DNA from: Streptomyces sp. TLI_053
Lineage (GTDB): Bacteria; Actinomycetota; Actinomycetes; Streptomycetales; Streptomycetaceae
Direction of reading: 5' to 3'
Length of the DNA stretch: 64,000 bases
NCBI RefSeq assembly: GCF_900105395.1
Contig: NZ_LT629775.1
Span: 2,250,501 to 2,314,500 of the forward strand
The position numbers and the translations under genes were made by a program. The notes under the pieces are model-generated. The model was not told the origin of the DNA and ran no database searches. It saw only the letters and a program-made list of their open reading frames with translations. Below are positions 41,337-49,301 of the stretch, one piece after another (position 1 is the first letter of the stretch; each line of letters begins with the position of its first letter).

Positions 41337-42633
41337 GGAGCACCTCCCCGTCGACGGTCTGGTCCCGGACCTCGGGCGCGGGCGCGACGGGCCCCGGTTC
41401 CGGGTACGGCTGGACTCCCGGGTACGGGGCGCCCGGGTACTGAGCGCCCGGGTGCTGGGCGCCCGGGTGCACCGGGCCGGCGTGCCCGGGGAACGGCGCC
41501 GGGGCGGCCGGCTGCGGCGCGAGCCCGGCGAGCGGCGCCACCGGACCGGTGGTGATCACGGGCGGCACCGGTCCGTACGGCTGTTGCTCGTACTGCTGTT
41601 GCTCGTACGACTGCTGGTCGTACGTCGGCTCGTACGTCTGCTGGTACGCCTGCTGCTCGTAGGACTGCTGGTGCACATAGGACTGCTGGTGCGTCTGCTG
41701 CTCGTAGGACGGCCGCTCGTAGGACTGCTGCTGGTGGGGCTGCTGGTACGTCGGCGCGGGCTGCGGGACTGCGTCCGCCGCCGCGACCGGCCCGGCAGCC
41801 GTCCCCGGCGCGAGCTGCGCCGGCTGCACGGGCCCCGCCGCCGCAGGGGCGAGCCGCTGGCGCCGCCGCCGGACCGTCGACTGGATCTCGTCCGCCGCCG
41901 ACCGCGCCGTGCGCATCAGCTCCGAGCGGACGAAACGCCGGTCGGTGACGTCCCCGCCGTCCGACAGCACCTGGGCGGTGCGCCGCGCGTGCGGCAGCAG
42001 GCCGAGCACGGGCAGTCCGAACTCCTTGGACACCTCGGCCCCCGAGTACGGCCCCTCCGCGATCAGCAGCAGGCCCAGCGCGTCGGCGCCGGTACCGGCC
42101 GTGGCGAGGTCCTCGGCCAGCGTGGCCAGCCGGGGCCGGGCCGCGCTCAGCCCGCGCAGGGTGGTGCGGACCACCGCCGCCACCACGTCGGCCCGGCGGG
42201 CCAGCACCGCGCTGGTGCCGGTGGCGCCGGAGCGGCCGAGGTCGAGGACGACGTCGTAGCCCTGCGACTCCAGCCCGTGCAGCACCTCCATCAGCGGCTC
42301 CCAGGTGTAGGCGAGGCCGGGCGCCTGGGTGGGGTCGGTCAGGCCGGGCAGCAGGAGGCGCTCGGCCTCGCCGGCCGGGGAGAGGTCGATCAGCTGCTCC
42401 CAGAGGGCCTGGCCGAGGAGGCCCCGGCGGTCGGCCACGGCGAGGTTGCGCAGTCCGTAGACCGCCTCGACCCGGCCCTCCAGGGCTCCGGCCAGGACGG
42501 CACCGCCGTCCGGGTCGCACTCGACCAGCAGGACGCGGCGGCCGGGCTGCAGCGGCCAGGCCAGCAGCAGCGCCAGCGCGGTCGTGGTGGCGCCGGGTGC
42601 CCCCGGGGCGCCGACCACCGCGATCACGGCCAT
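41326..42633 (-). CDS. tadZ: TadZ-like MinD/ParA-family protein with Gln/Tyr-rich tail
   Basis: 435 residues from ATG 42633. Residues 1-245 have the MinD/ParA fold (MAVIAVVGAPGAPGATTTALALLL, VLLVECDPDGG, YDVVLDLGRSG). The deviant Walker A lacks the usual lysines (GAPGAPGATT for KGGxGKTT), so ATP binding may be altered. Residues 295-353 are an extreme Gln/Tyr/Ser tract built from QQSYEQQ-like repeats, then a Pro/Gly/Tyr tract to the end. TadZ proteins localise the pilus machinery; the tail resembles prion-like, phase-separating segments. Encoded directly before tadA. Confidence 0.88.
   Translation of the reverse strand: MAVIAVVGAPGAPGATTTALALLLAWPLQPGRRVLLVECDPDGGAVLAGALEGRVEAVYGLRNLAVADRRGLLGQALWEQLIDLSPAGEAERLLLPGLTDPTQAPGLAYTWEPLMEVLHGLESQGYDVVLDLGRSGATGTSAVLARRADVVAAVVRTTLRGLSAARPRLATLAEDLATAGTGADALGLLLIAEGPYSGAEVSKEFGLPVLGLLPHARRTAQVLSDGGDVTDRRFVRSELMRTARSAADEIQSTVRRRRQRLAPAAAGPVQPAQLAPGTAAGPVAAADAVPQPAPTYQQPHQQQSYERPSYEQQTHQQSYVHQQSYEQQAYQQTYEPTYDQQSYEQQQYEQQPYGPVPPVITTGPVAPLAGLAPQPAAPAPFPGHAGPVHPGAQHPGAQYPGAPYPGVQPYPEPGPVAPAPEVRDQTVDGEVLRAR
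41575..41750 (-). repeat. In-gene repeat encoding the QQSYEQQ tract of TadZ
   Basis: On the plus strand the repeat reads as CGTAGGACTGCTG / CGTACGACTGCTG and CTGCTGCTCGTA variants over about 176 bases. Its A/T content is higher than in the flanking Pro/Ala-coding DNA. Unit numbers could vary between strains. Confidence 0.85.
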
Positions 42634-42634
42634 C

Positions 42635-43546
42635 TCAGTTCCCACCCGCCCCGGTCGGCGCACCCGGGGCCGCGGGGCGTCCGGACGCCGGGGATCCGGC
42701 GGGCGTGCCCGAGGCGGCGACCGGGGCCGCCCCACCGCTTGCCGGTGCCCCGGCGGCGGCAGTGCCCGTGCCCGTGGCGCCGGGGGTCGGCGCGCCCTGG
42801 GCGGGGTTGCCCGGCGCGGCGGCGGAGGGCGAGGCGGCGGCCGGACGCGGGGCCAGCACCACCTGGATCCGCCCGGTGGCCACCCAGCTCGCCAGCCGGG
42901 CGGCGTCCGCCTCGTTGACGACGACGTCGAACACCTGGCCGCCGTCGGAGTCCCCCCGGCCGACCGTGTAGACGGTGGCGCCGAGCGTCTCGGGCTTCCC
43001 CCCGTCCGAGGTGTACACCACGATCACCGGAAGGCCCGGCTGGAGCCGGGTCGCCGGGAGCTGGGTGCGCCGGGCCGCGACGCCGACCAGCAACTGCCCC
43101 GGGTTCAGGACCAGCGACTGCGCGAGGTCCGACCTGGTGAGCAACCCGCCCCGGTGGAGGTCCGTGGTGGCCCGCATCCCGATCGCCTTGGCCCGGTCGG
43201 CCGCGTCCAGCGGCTTGAGCGCCGGATCGCTCGCGATCCGCACGGTCACCAGGTCGCCCTCCGTCAGCGTCTGCCCCCACGGCACGTCACGGGCCAGCGC
43301 CAGCACGGTGATCCGCTGGCCGGTGCTGTTGTAGAGCACCGCGCCGCCCAGGCCGCCGGCGGCTATCAGGGCCACCGCCATGGCCAGCACGGCGGGCCGC
43401 CTGCGCCGGGCGCCGAGCGCCCGTCCGGGGGTGCGCGGGGCACCGCGCCCCTGTTCCGGCACTGCCACGGGCGCGGGCGCGGTGCTGCTCGCGGTCGCCG
43501 TGGCGGACGTGCCGGAGCCGGATGCGGCAAAGGTACGGTTCTCCAC
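42635..43546 (-). CDS. CpaB/RcpC-like SAF domain protein
   Basis: 303 residues from GTG 43546. A ~50-residue disordered start is followed by one membrane helix (RRRPAVLAMAVALIAAGGLGGAVLYN) and the SAF domain (ITVLALARDVPWGQTLTEGDLVTVRIA, IGMRATTDLHRGGLLTRSDL) plus an RcpC/CpaB-type beta domain. The last ~70 residues are Ala/Gly/Pro/Thr-rich. CpaB-type proteins belong to Tad/Flp loci, where they may contact the cell wall. It ends one base before the tadZ ATG (TGA-G-ATG). Confidence 0.88.
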   Translation of the reverse strand: MENRTFAASGSGTSATATASSTAPAPVAVPEQGRGAPRTPGRALGARRRRPAVLAMAVALIAAGGLGGAVLYNSTGQRITVLALARDVPWGQTLTEGDLVTVRIASDPALKPLDAADRAKAIGMRATTDLHRGGLLTRSDLAQSLVLNPGQLLVGVAARRTQLPATRLQPGLPVIVVYTSDGGKPETLGATVYTVGRGDSDGGQVFDVVVNEADAARLASWVATGRIQVVLAPRPAAASPSAAAPGNPAQGAPTPGATGTGTAAAGAPASGGAAPVAASGTPAGSPASGRPAAPGAPTGAGGN

Positions 43547-43624
43547 CGGGCTTCGGCCTTCCTAGCGTCGTTCGTCGGTCGTTGCTGGGGTGGCGGCCGG
43601 CCGCCGCCTGCGGTTCTGTGCCGC

Positions 43625-44563
43625 CTAGTTGAGGACCTGCACCTCGGCCACCGGGAACTGGAGCCGCACGCTGGTCTCCAGGTCGATCGGCGCCACCGTC
43701 TGGTTGCCGCCGGTGATCGTGACGTCGCCGACCCAGTGCACGGTCAGGGTGCCGTAGAACAGACCCGCCTTACGGGTGCCCGAGCCGGTCGTGAAGACGT
43801 GGCCGCAGGTCGGGGACGGGCTGGAGCCGTACTTCGGCTCGTACGGGGTGCCGGCGCCCACGCACTTCTTCACCGTCTCCTTCTTCGGGTCCAACTGGTC
43901 GCCGAGGCTCCATTCCAGGCTCTTCAGCCGGGGGGTGACGGTCACCGAGATGACGTTGCCGCGCGCGGTCTTCGCCGCCGGGGCATCCGAGTTGGCGAGC
44001 CAGAACCAGACCGGTACGCCGACCACGGAGGTGCCCTCGGGGGCGATGCCGGGGACGGGGTCGGGGAACTCGATCTCCTCGGCGGCGCTGTGGGCCAGCT
44101 CGACCGGGTTGTCCGGCGGCGGCCCGGCGGGCGGCTGGGCGAAGAACTTGGTCTGGCCAACGCTCTGCCCCCCGCCGGGAGTGGGGACGGCCTCGGTGTA
44201 GACCCCCCCGTCCTCCGGCTTGTGGCCCTCCCAGAGCGGATCGCCTGCCGGGGGCTGTGGGTGGAGCAGCTGGTAGTACCAACCGGTGGCGGAACTGAAC
44301 CAGCCGTACCCCGGGCTGTAGCAGGCATAGTTCTGGCCGTTGAAGCTGCAGACCTGCGGCCCGCTGCCAGTCCCACCGGTCCCACCGCCGCCCTTCGGCG
44401 GCTTGGTGGTGGTCTCGCTCGTCCCGGCGCAGATCACGTTCACGTGGCAGCGGGTGGCGCCCCCGGTGGGGCCCGTGTCCGCCACGGCGGTGCCCGTCGG
44501 GGCCATCAGTAATCCGGTGAACAGCGGCGCGCCGATCACCCATCGCCTTACCGGCTTCAGCAT
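43625..44563 (-). CDS. Secreted/anchored hypothetical protein of the Tad locus
   Basis: 312 residues from ATG 44563 behind GGGAGGTGGG, overlapping the lipoprotein gene by 7 bp. A signal peptide is visible (RRWVIGAPLFTGLLMAPTGTAVA). The mature part has Cys pairs (TRCHVNVICAG, QVCSFNGQNYACYSPGYGWF), a Gly/Thr linker, and a C-terminal beta-rich domain (VPVWFWLAN, ISVTVTPRLKSLEWSLGD, CGHVFTTGSG, GTLTVHWVGDVTI). The last segment looks Ig-like. No named family is recognised; the position suggests a surface component of the pilus system. Confidence 0.8.
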   Translation of the reverse strand: MLKPVRRWVIGAPLFTGLLMAPTGTAVADTGPTGGATRCHVNVICAGTSETTTKPPKGGGGTGGTGSGPQVCSFNGQNYACYSPGYGWFSSATGWYYQLLHPQPPAGDPLWEGHKPEDGGVYTEAVPTPGGGQSVGQTKFFAQPPAGPPPDNPVELAHSAAEEIEFPDPVPGIAPEGTSVVGVPVWFWLANSDAPAAKTARGNVISVTVTPRLKSLEWSLGDQLDPKKETVKKCVGAGTPYEPKYGSSPSPTCGHVFTTGSGTRKAGLFYGTLTVHWVGDVTITGGNQTVAPIDLETSVRLQFPVAEVQVLN

Positions 44564-45180
44564 GTGCGTCCCACCTCCCGCTTGAACTCGTGGATCAGCC
44601 AACGCGTTCGGAACTGTCGTAGCGAAACGGTCGCCACATACCGGGTGAGCCGGTCGGGCGGGTCCATGACCGCGCGGGTCGCGGCGTCCGCCTGGTGCCA
44701 CCCGGACACGTCCAGGCAGTCCTCGATCACGGCGGTGTTCGGATCGGCCGTGATGTCGACGGACTTCACCACCGGGGAATTCTTCGGACTGCCGGTCATC
44801 ACCAGTTTGGCGTCATGCAGTTGTTTGAGATTGACCAGCGCGTCGGTCAGTACCTGTCCGGACGCGAAGGTGCCGAATCCCGAACCGTCCGAGTCCGGCT
44901 GCCCGTAGGCCTCGACCTGGGCGTTCCACCAGTCCTGATAGGTCCTCACCGCCTCGCGCGCGGCGGCGCCTTCGACCCCGTCGGTCGGCGCGTTCCCGAC
45001 GTTTGCCGAACCACCCGAAGGGGTTACCGGAGTCACGCCCGCAACCGTGGGCGCGTTCGTCCCAAGCCGATCGGCGGACCCCCCGGCCCCGCTGCTGGAA
45101 CAGCCGCTCAGCAGCAACGCCAGAATCACCCCACCGATCCCAACCGCCCCAGGGCGCAACACATTTCCGCGCTGCCGCAT
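44557..45180 (-). CDS. Lipoprotein of the Tad locus
   Basis: 207 residues from ATG 45180 behind GAGGTGGGG. The N-terminus ends in the lipobox LLLSGCSSSG (Cys about residue 26), so it is a membrane-anchored lipoprotein. The mature domain REAVRTYQDWWNAQVEAYGQPD, LVMTGSPKNSPVVKSVDITADPNTAVIEDCLDVSGW and RLTRYVATVSLRQFRTRWLI resembles the NTF2-like/Mce-associated type fold found in many actinobacterial lipoproteins. Overlap with the next gene places it in the Tad operon. Confidence 0.82.
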   Translation of the reverse strand: MRQRGNVLRPGAVGIGGVILALLLSGCSSSGAGGSADRLGTNAPTVAGVTPVTPSGGSANVGNAPTDGVEGAAAREAVRTYQDWWNAQVEAYGQPDSDGSGFGTFASGQVLTDALVNLKQLHDAKLVMTGSPKNSPVVKSVDITADPNTAVIEDCLDVSGWHQADAATRAVMDPPDRLTRYVATVSLRQFRTRWLIHEFKREVGRTC

Positions 45181-45318
45181 CGCCCCACCTCGTCGCAGCC
45201 GGCCCCGTGTGTGGTCCGGGGCCGCCAGAAGAATTCCGCAGTCCCGCTGGTGTTGCCTCGCGAGCATCGATTCTTCGCCAAACCGAGCCTTCACGGCAAC
45301 ACCTGGGGCCTCCTGACC

Positions 45319-46221
45319 TTACGCGGAAGGAGGATCCGTCGGGGCACTTTCCCGCCACAGAAGAGCCAACAGTTCTTCGGAAAGCGACAATCCGGCCAAT
45401 GCACCCCGAATCGCGGCCCGATTGCGCATCAGCAGGCGCCCGCCCTCCGGCGGTACGAGCAGGCGCACACCCGGCGCCTCGCCCTGGCGCGGGGGCGCAC
45501 CGGCACCGTCCCCCTCGTGCGGGGCGCCGCCGTCGAGCAGCGCGCCGACGGCCGGCTGCAGGTCGTGCGGGCCGACGGCGGCGGGCGCTCCCGGGACGCC
45601 CTGCCGGAGCACGGTGGCGAGCGACCGGCTGAACGACCCGGGCCCGCCGGGGAGGACGGCCTCCCGGCCCCGTCTGCCCGGGATCCCCCGGCCGGGCGCG
45701 TGCCGGCCGATCCGGCCCCAGAGCGGGACCCGGGGGTAGCTGAGCAGCTCACCGGCGCCGTCCTCGCCGCCGCCGCGTTCCAGCGCCGCCCAGGTGTCCT
45801 TGTCGGCCACCGCGTCGACCAGCAGCAGCGCCTCCTCCTGGTCGCCGTGCACCATCGCGCTGACCACCCAGTCCCAGGCCAGCCCGCGCCGGTAGGCGTT
45901 GTCGGCGGTCGAGCCCGCGGTGACCAGGGCGAGCCGGCGGCCGCGCGGGTCGGCCACCAACTGGCCAACCAGGCAGACCAGCAGCCAGCGGCCCGGGCGG
46001 GCGGCCGCCTCCCGGACGGCGGTCAGCATGGCGTTGGCGTCCGCGCCCGGCTCCACCACGGTGACCCGGGTGTCGGCCGCGCCCGCGTCGAAGCACATCC
46101 CGGGCAGCACCTCGGCCAGTTCCCGGGCGCCCTCGGCCGCCCGGCCCGAACCGCCGAACGCGCGGTCCGGCCCGCCGTCCGCGCCGATCACCACGAGATC
46201 GATCCCGCTTGCCACCCGCAC
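45319..46221 (-). CDS. Pseudo-caspase-like protein, paralogue of the 28458-30581 product
   Basis: 300 residues from GTG 46221 behind AGGAGGGGG. IDLVVIGADGGPDRAFGGSG, RWLLVCLVGQLVADPRGRRLALV, RRGLAWDWVV and LLLVDAVADKDTW align in order with the segments of the paralogue, as do PLW, FSRSLATVLRQGVPGAPAAVGP and LMRNRAA further on. The caspase-type His is Gln (LVGQ) and no Cys is present, so no peptidase activity is expected. It is the first gene of the minus-strand Tad chain (139 bp before the lipoprotein gene). Fold assignment is by pattern and remains tentative. Confidence 0.7.
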   Translation of the reverse strand: MRVASGIDLVVIGADGGPDRAFGGSGRAAEGARELAEVLPGMCFDAGAADTRVTVVEPGADANAMLTAVREAAARPGRWLLVCLVGQLVADPRGRRLALVTAGSTADNAYRRGLAWDWVVSAMVHGDQEEALLLVDAVADKDTWAALERGGGEDGAGELLSYPRVPLWGRIGRHAPGRGIPGRRGREAVLPGGPGSFSRSLATVLRQGVPGAPAAVGPHDLQPAVGALLDGGAPHEGDGAGAPPRQGEAPGVRLLVPPEGGRLLMRNRAAIRGALAGLSLSEELLALLWRESAPTDPPSA

Positions 46222-46565
46222 CGCCCCCTCCTGCCCGGCCCCGGTACCCCGGGACCGCCGAACCGTTCCGTTCCGCCACCCGCTCCGGGCTCCGGGCTCC
46301 GGGCCTCGCGGCACACCCGGTGCGCCTCGGTGCCACCGCCGGGCAGGCTATCGCCCCGTGCCGTCGGTGTCGGGCCTCCGGGCACCGTCTTCTCGACGCG
46401 TCCGGGACCGCCCGCCCCCCGGTCACCCTCCGCGCCCGCTCCGTCAGCTCTCCGTCAGCTCGCCCCGGCCCACCGTCCGCGTCCGGACGGCGCGGCCCCA
46501 AAGCCCTGCCGCCCAGGGACCATGGGCCCTGTCGGCCCACGCCCGGCGGAGGGACGATCGGACGC
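46222..46565. other. Divergent intergenic region
   Basis: 344 bases between the first gene of the Tad chain and the PNPOx-like gene; C-rich with scattered CCGGGCTCCGGGC repeats and CCGTCAGCTC doublets (about 46439-46455). No gene is recognised. Promoters for both directions must lie here; GACGAT (46553-46558) is 7 nt before ATG 46566. Confidence 0.45.
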
Positions 46566-47009
46566 ATGGACCGTGACGACGCACTGGACGACGAACCGGA
46601 GGAACTCGGCACCGAGGCGTGCCTCCGCCTGCTCAGCACCGTGCCCGTCGGACGCGTGGTGTACACCGAGCACGCGCTCCCGGCCGTGCTGCCGGTCTCC
46701 TTCGAGGTCGTCCCGGACGGGCGCCTGCTGCTCGCCGTGCGCCGGGACAGCGCCACCGCGCGCGGGCTGGACGGCACCGTCGTCGCCTTCCAGGCCGACC
46801 GGATGGACCCGCTCACCCGGAGCGGCTGGAGCGTTCTGGTCCACGGCCGGGCGGACATCCTGCGCGACCCGGAGCAGATCCTCCGCGCGCTGCGCTCCGG
46901 GCTGCGGCCCTGGACCGACGAGCCCGACCCGATGTTCGTCGCGGTGGCGCCCGAGCTGATCAGCGGCCGTCGGCTGTCCTCGTCCGGCCACACCGTCCCG
47001 CAGTCCTGA
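46566..47009 (+). CDS. Pyridoxamine 5'-phosphate oxidase-like flavin/F420-binding protein
   Basis: 147 residues from ATG 46566. The split-barrel start GTEACLRLLSTVPVGRVVYTEHALPAVLPVSFEV and the RDSATARGLDGTVVAFQAD and GWSVLVHGRADIL segments are typical of the small PNPOx-like proteins (often DUF-type flavin or F420 binders) common in Actinobacteria. No ribosome site is visible; GACGAT 7 nt upstream would allow a leaderless start. Substrate unknown. Confidence 0.85.
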   Translation: MDRDDALDDEPEELGTEACLRLLSTVPVGRVVYTEHALPAVLPVSFEVVPDGRLLLAVRRDSATARGLDGTVVAFQADRMDPLTRSGWSVLVHGRADILRDPEQILRALRSGLRPWTDEPDPMFVAVAPELISGRRLSSSGHTVPQS

Positions 47010-47094
47010 GCCCGACCCGGGTCCGACCGCGCCCGACCGCACCCGACTGTTCGAAGGGGCGTGACCGCCCCGGGCGGGTGCTTCCGGCGGACCC

Positions 47095-47123
47095 CTGACA
47101 GGTGACCGGCGAGTAGGCATACT
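47095..47123 (+). promoter_or_regulatory. Sigma-70-type promoter of the MaoC gene
   Basis: CTGACA (47095-47100), 17-bp spacer, CATACT (47118-47123); transcription would start about 55 bp before GTG 47186. This is the best consensus-like promoter in the window. Confidence 0.6.
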
Positions 47124-47185
47124 CTGCGGAGTTCGCACCACCGCACCGCGACCGCTGTCGCACCGCCCGCCCTCAGGAGCGCTCC

Positions 47186-47638
47186 GTGACGATCTTCGCC
47201 TCCCTCGCCGAGCTGACCGCCGCCGTCGGCACCGAGCTGGGGACCAGCCAGTGGCACACCGTCGACCAGGCGCGGATCGACCTGTTCGCCGAGGCCACCG
47301 GCGACCACCAGTGGATCCACGTCGACCCCGAGCGGGCGAAGGAGAGCCAGTTCGGCTCGACCATCGCGCACGGCTACCTGACGATGTCGATGATCCCGGT
47401 GCTGGCCAAGGAGTGCTACGGCGTCGAGGGCGTCCGGATGGCGCTGAACTACGGCTCGGAGAAGGTCCGCTTCCCTGCCCCGGTGCCGGTCGGGACGGCG
47501 ATCCGGGCCACCGCCGAACTCGTCTCGGCCACCGAGGTGTCCGGCGGGGTGCAGGCCGTGGTCCGGTTCACCATCACCAGCGCGGAGAGCGCCAAGCCGC
47601 ACTGTGTGGCCGAGACGATCACCCGTTTCTACGCCTGA
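47186..47638 (+). CDS. MaoC-family (R)-hydratase
   Basis: 150 residues from GTG 47186 behind AGGAGC. Single hot-dog domain. FAEATGDHQWIHVDPERA holds the catalytic Asp/His (hydratase 2 motif), and FGSTIAHGYLTMSMIP the overhang segment; ALNYGSEKVRFPAPVPVGT and VAETITRFY complete the family pattern. It probably hydrates trans-2-enoyl-CoA to (R)-3-hydroxyacyl-CoA. It stands alone with its own promoter and could complement the hydratase-less beta-oxidation set at 16-19 kb, though this is only inference. Confidence 0.92.
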   Translation: MTIFASLAELTAAVGTELGTSQWHTVDQARIDLFAEATGDHQWIHVDPERAKESQFGSTIAHGYLTMSMIPVLAKECYGVEGVRMALNYGSEKVRFPAPVPVGTAIRATAELVSATEVSGGVQAVVRFTITSAESAKPHCVAETITRFYA

Positions 47639-47804
47639 TCACCGGGGAAGGCCCCTGGTCGGCGGACGGCGGCCGCCGCTCGCCGGGTCCGGAGGGCCGA
47701 GCACGAGTAACCTCCGACGAGATGGTTGTCGTACCGAACCGGTGTCCCCGCCGACGGTGCGCGCCCCGGCATGCCAGGTATCCGTCGCCGTCCTTGGAGG
47801 TGCC

Positions 47805-49193
47805 GTGCCCCGCCCAGCCGCCCCGTGGTACTCCCGCGTCCCCGGCCTGTCCCCGACCCTCACCACGCCCCCCGGCCGGACCGGACCGTCCGGTCCCGGC
47901 GCGCTGTCCGGCCTGACCGGACTGCCCCGGGCGGCCTGGCACCGGGTCCGGACGGACGCCTTCGGCGCCGAGCCGCGGGGCGAACGGCTGGCCCGGATCC
48001 ACCGCTCCCCGCAGTTCGCCGACGGCGCCTTCCGCAACCCGGTGCCGACCCGGCGGCTGGTCTACGAGCGCAGCCCGCTGGAGATCACCCGCGCCCAGCT
48101 GGCGGCCGACCGGGTCCGCCGGGTACCGGCCGCCGCCGTGCCGCTGCACCGGCTGCTCCCGGTCGACCTCGCCGAACCGCCCGCCTCGGGCCTGCGGCTC
48201 ACCTGGCTCGGCCACGCCACCGTGCTCGCCGAGATCGGCGGCCGCCGGGTGCTGTTCGACCCGGTCTGGGGCGAACGCTGCTCCCCCTTCGCCTGGACCG
48301 GCCCCAAACGGCTCCATCCGGTGCCGCTGCCGCTGTCCGAACTCGACGGGGTGGACGTCGTGGTCGTCTCCCACGACCACTACGACCACCTCGACATGGG
48401 GACCGTCCGGGCCCTGATCGGCACCGGCGCGACCTTCGCCGTGCCGCTCGGGGTCGGGGCGCACCTGGAGTACTGGGGCGTGCCGGCCGACCGGATCGTC
48501 GAACTCGACTGGTGGGAGTCGGCCGAGGTGGCGGGCCTGACCCTGACCGCCACCCCCGCCCGGCACTACTGCAGCCGCGGTCCGCGCACCAGCCCGCTCT
48601 TCCTGTGGGCCTCCTGGGTGGTGGCGGGCGGCGGCCGCACCGTGTTCCACAGCGGGGACACCGGCTACTTCGCCGGCTTCGCCGAGATCGGCCGCCGACT
48701 GGGCCCGTTCGACGCGACGATGGTGCAGGTCGGCGCCTACAGCGACTTCTGGCCCGAGGTGCACATGACGCCCGAGGAGGGCGTCCGGGCGCACCTGGAC
48801 CTCGGCGGCGAGGTACTGCTGCCGATCCACTGGTGCACCTTCAACCTCGCCCCGCACCCGTGGGAGGAGCCCGCCGAGCGGGTGGTCGCCGCCGCGCGGG
48901 CCCAGGGCGCCCGGCTGGTGGTGCCGCGCCCCGGCAAGCCCTTCGAACCGGTCGAGCCGCCCGCGCTGCGGCGCTGGTGGCGGGCGGTGGCCGCGCCGCC
49001 CGGGGACGGGGACGGCACGCCGCTGGTGGTGCCGGACGGGTCGGCGGACCCGACGGCCGCCGCGGGTGCCGCGGCCGCCGCAGCTGCGACGGGGCCGGCG
49101 GCACGGGGTGCCGGGCCGGCGGGCACCGGACCGGCGGGAACGAACGGGTCCCGCCCCACGGTGACGGCCGAGGACGACGGCGTCCCGGTCTGA
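47805..49193 (+). CDS. Metallo-beta-lactamase-fold hydrolase (NAPE-PLD/UlaG-like)
   Basis: 462 residues from GTG 47805 behind TTGGAGG. The metal site is SHDHYDHLD with further ligands in ATPARHYCSRG, FHSGDTGYF and LPIHWCTF. LTWLGHATVLAEIGGRRVLFDPVWGERCSPF is characteristic of the NAPE-PLD-like branch, suggesting a phosphodiesterase on lipids or a similar ester. The N-terminal ~110 residues are a linker region (FGAEPRGERLARIHRSPQFADGAFRN), and the last ~80 residues are low-complexity Ala/Gly/Thr/Pro. Confidence 0.9.
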   Translation: MPRPAAPWYSRVPGLSPTLTTPPGRTGPSGPGALSGLTGLPRAAWHRVRTDAFGAEPRGERLARIHRSPQFADGAFRNPVPTRRLVYERSPLEITRAQLAADRVRRVPAAAVPLHRLLPVDLAEPPASGLRLTWLGHATVLAEIGGRRVLFDPVWGERCSPFAWTGPKRLHPVPLPLSELDGVDVVVVSHDHYDHLDMGTVRALIGTGATFAVPLGVGAHLEYWGVPADRIVELDWWESAEVAGLTLTATPARHYCSRGPRTSPLFLWASWVVAGGGRTVFHSGDTGYFAGFAEIGRRLGPFDATMVQVGAYSDFWPEVHMTPEEGVRAHLDLGGEVLLPIHWCTFNLAPHPWEEPAERVVAAARAQGARLVVPRPGKPFEPVEPPALRRWWRAVAAPPGDGDGTPLVVPDGSADPTAAAGAAAAAAATGPAARGAGPAGTGPAGTNGSRPTVTAEDDGVPV

Positions 49194-49229
49194 GCGGGTC
49201 CGGTGGCCGCGTCCGGCCGGGCGGCGCGT

Positions 49230-49277
49230 GGACGTGCCGGCGGGCGGACGTGCCGGCGGGCGGACGTGCCGGGCGGT
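49230..49277. repeat. Three tandem 16-bp repeats between convergent genes
   Basis: GGACGTGCCGGCGGGC at 49230-49245 and 49246-49261 (identical) and a variant at 49262-49277. It lies in the 108-bp gap between the convergent metallo-hydrolase and DUF389 genes. Confidence 0.9.
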
Positions 49278-49301
49278 GCGCTCGCGTGCCCGGACGGACT
49301 C

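Noticed and set aside
46960..47163. 67-codon minus-strand frame before the MaoC gene
   Set aside because: Overlaps the PNPOx-like gene end and the MaoC promoter; no family or ribosome site.
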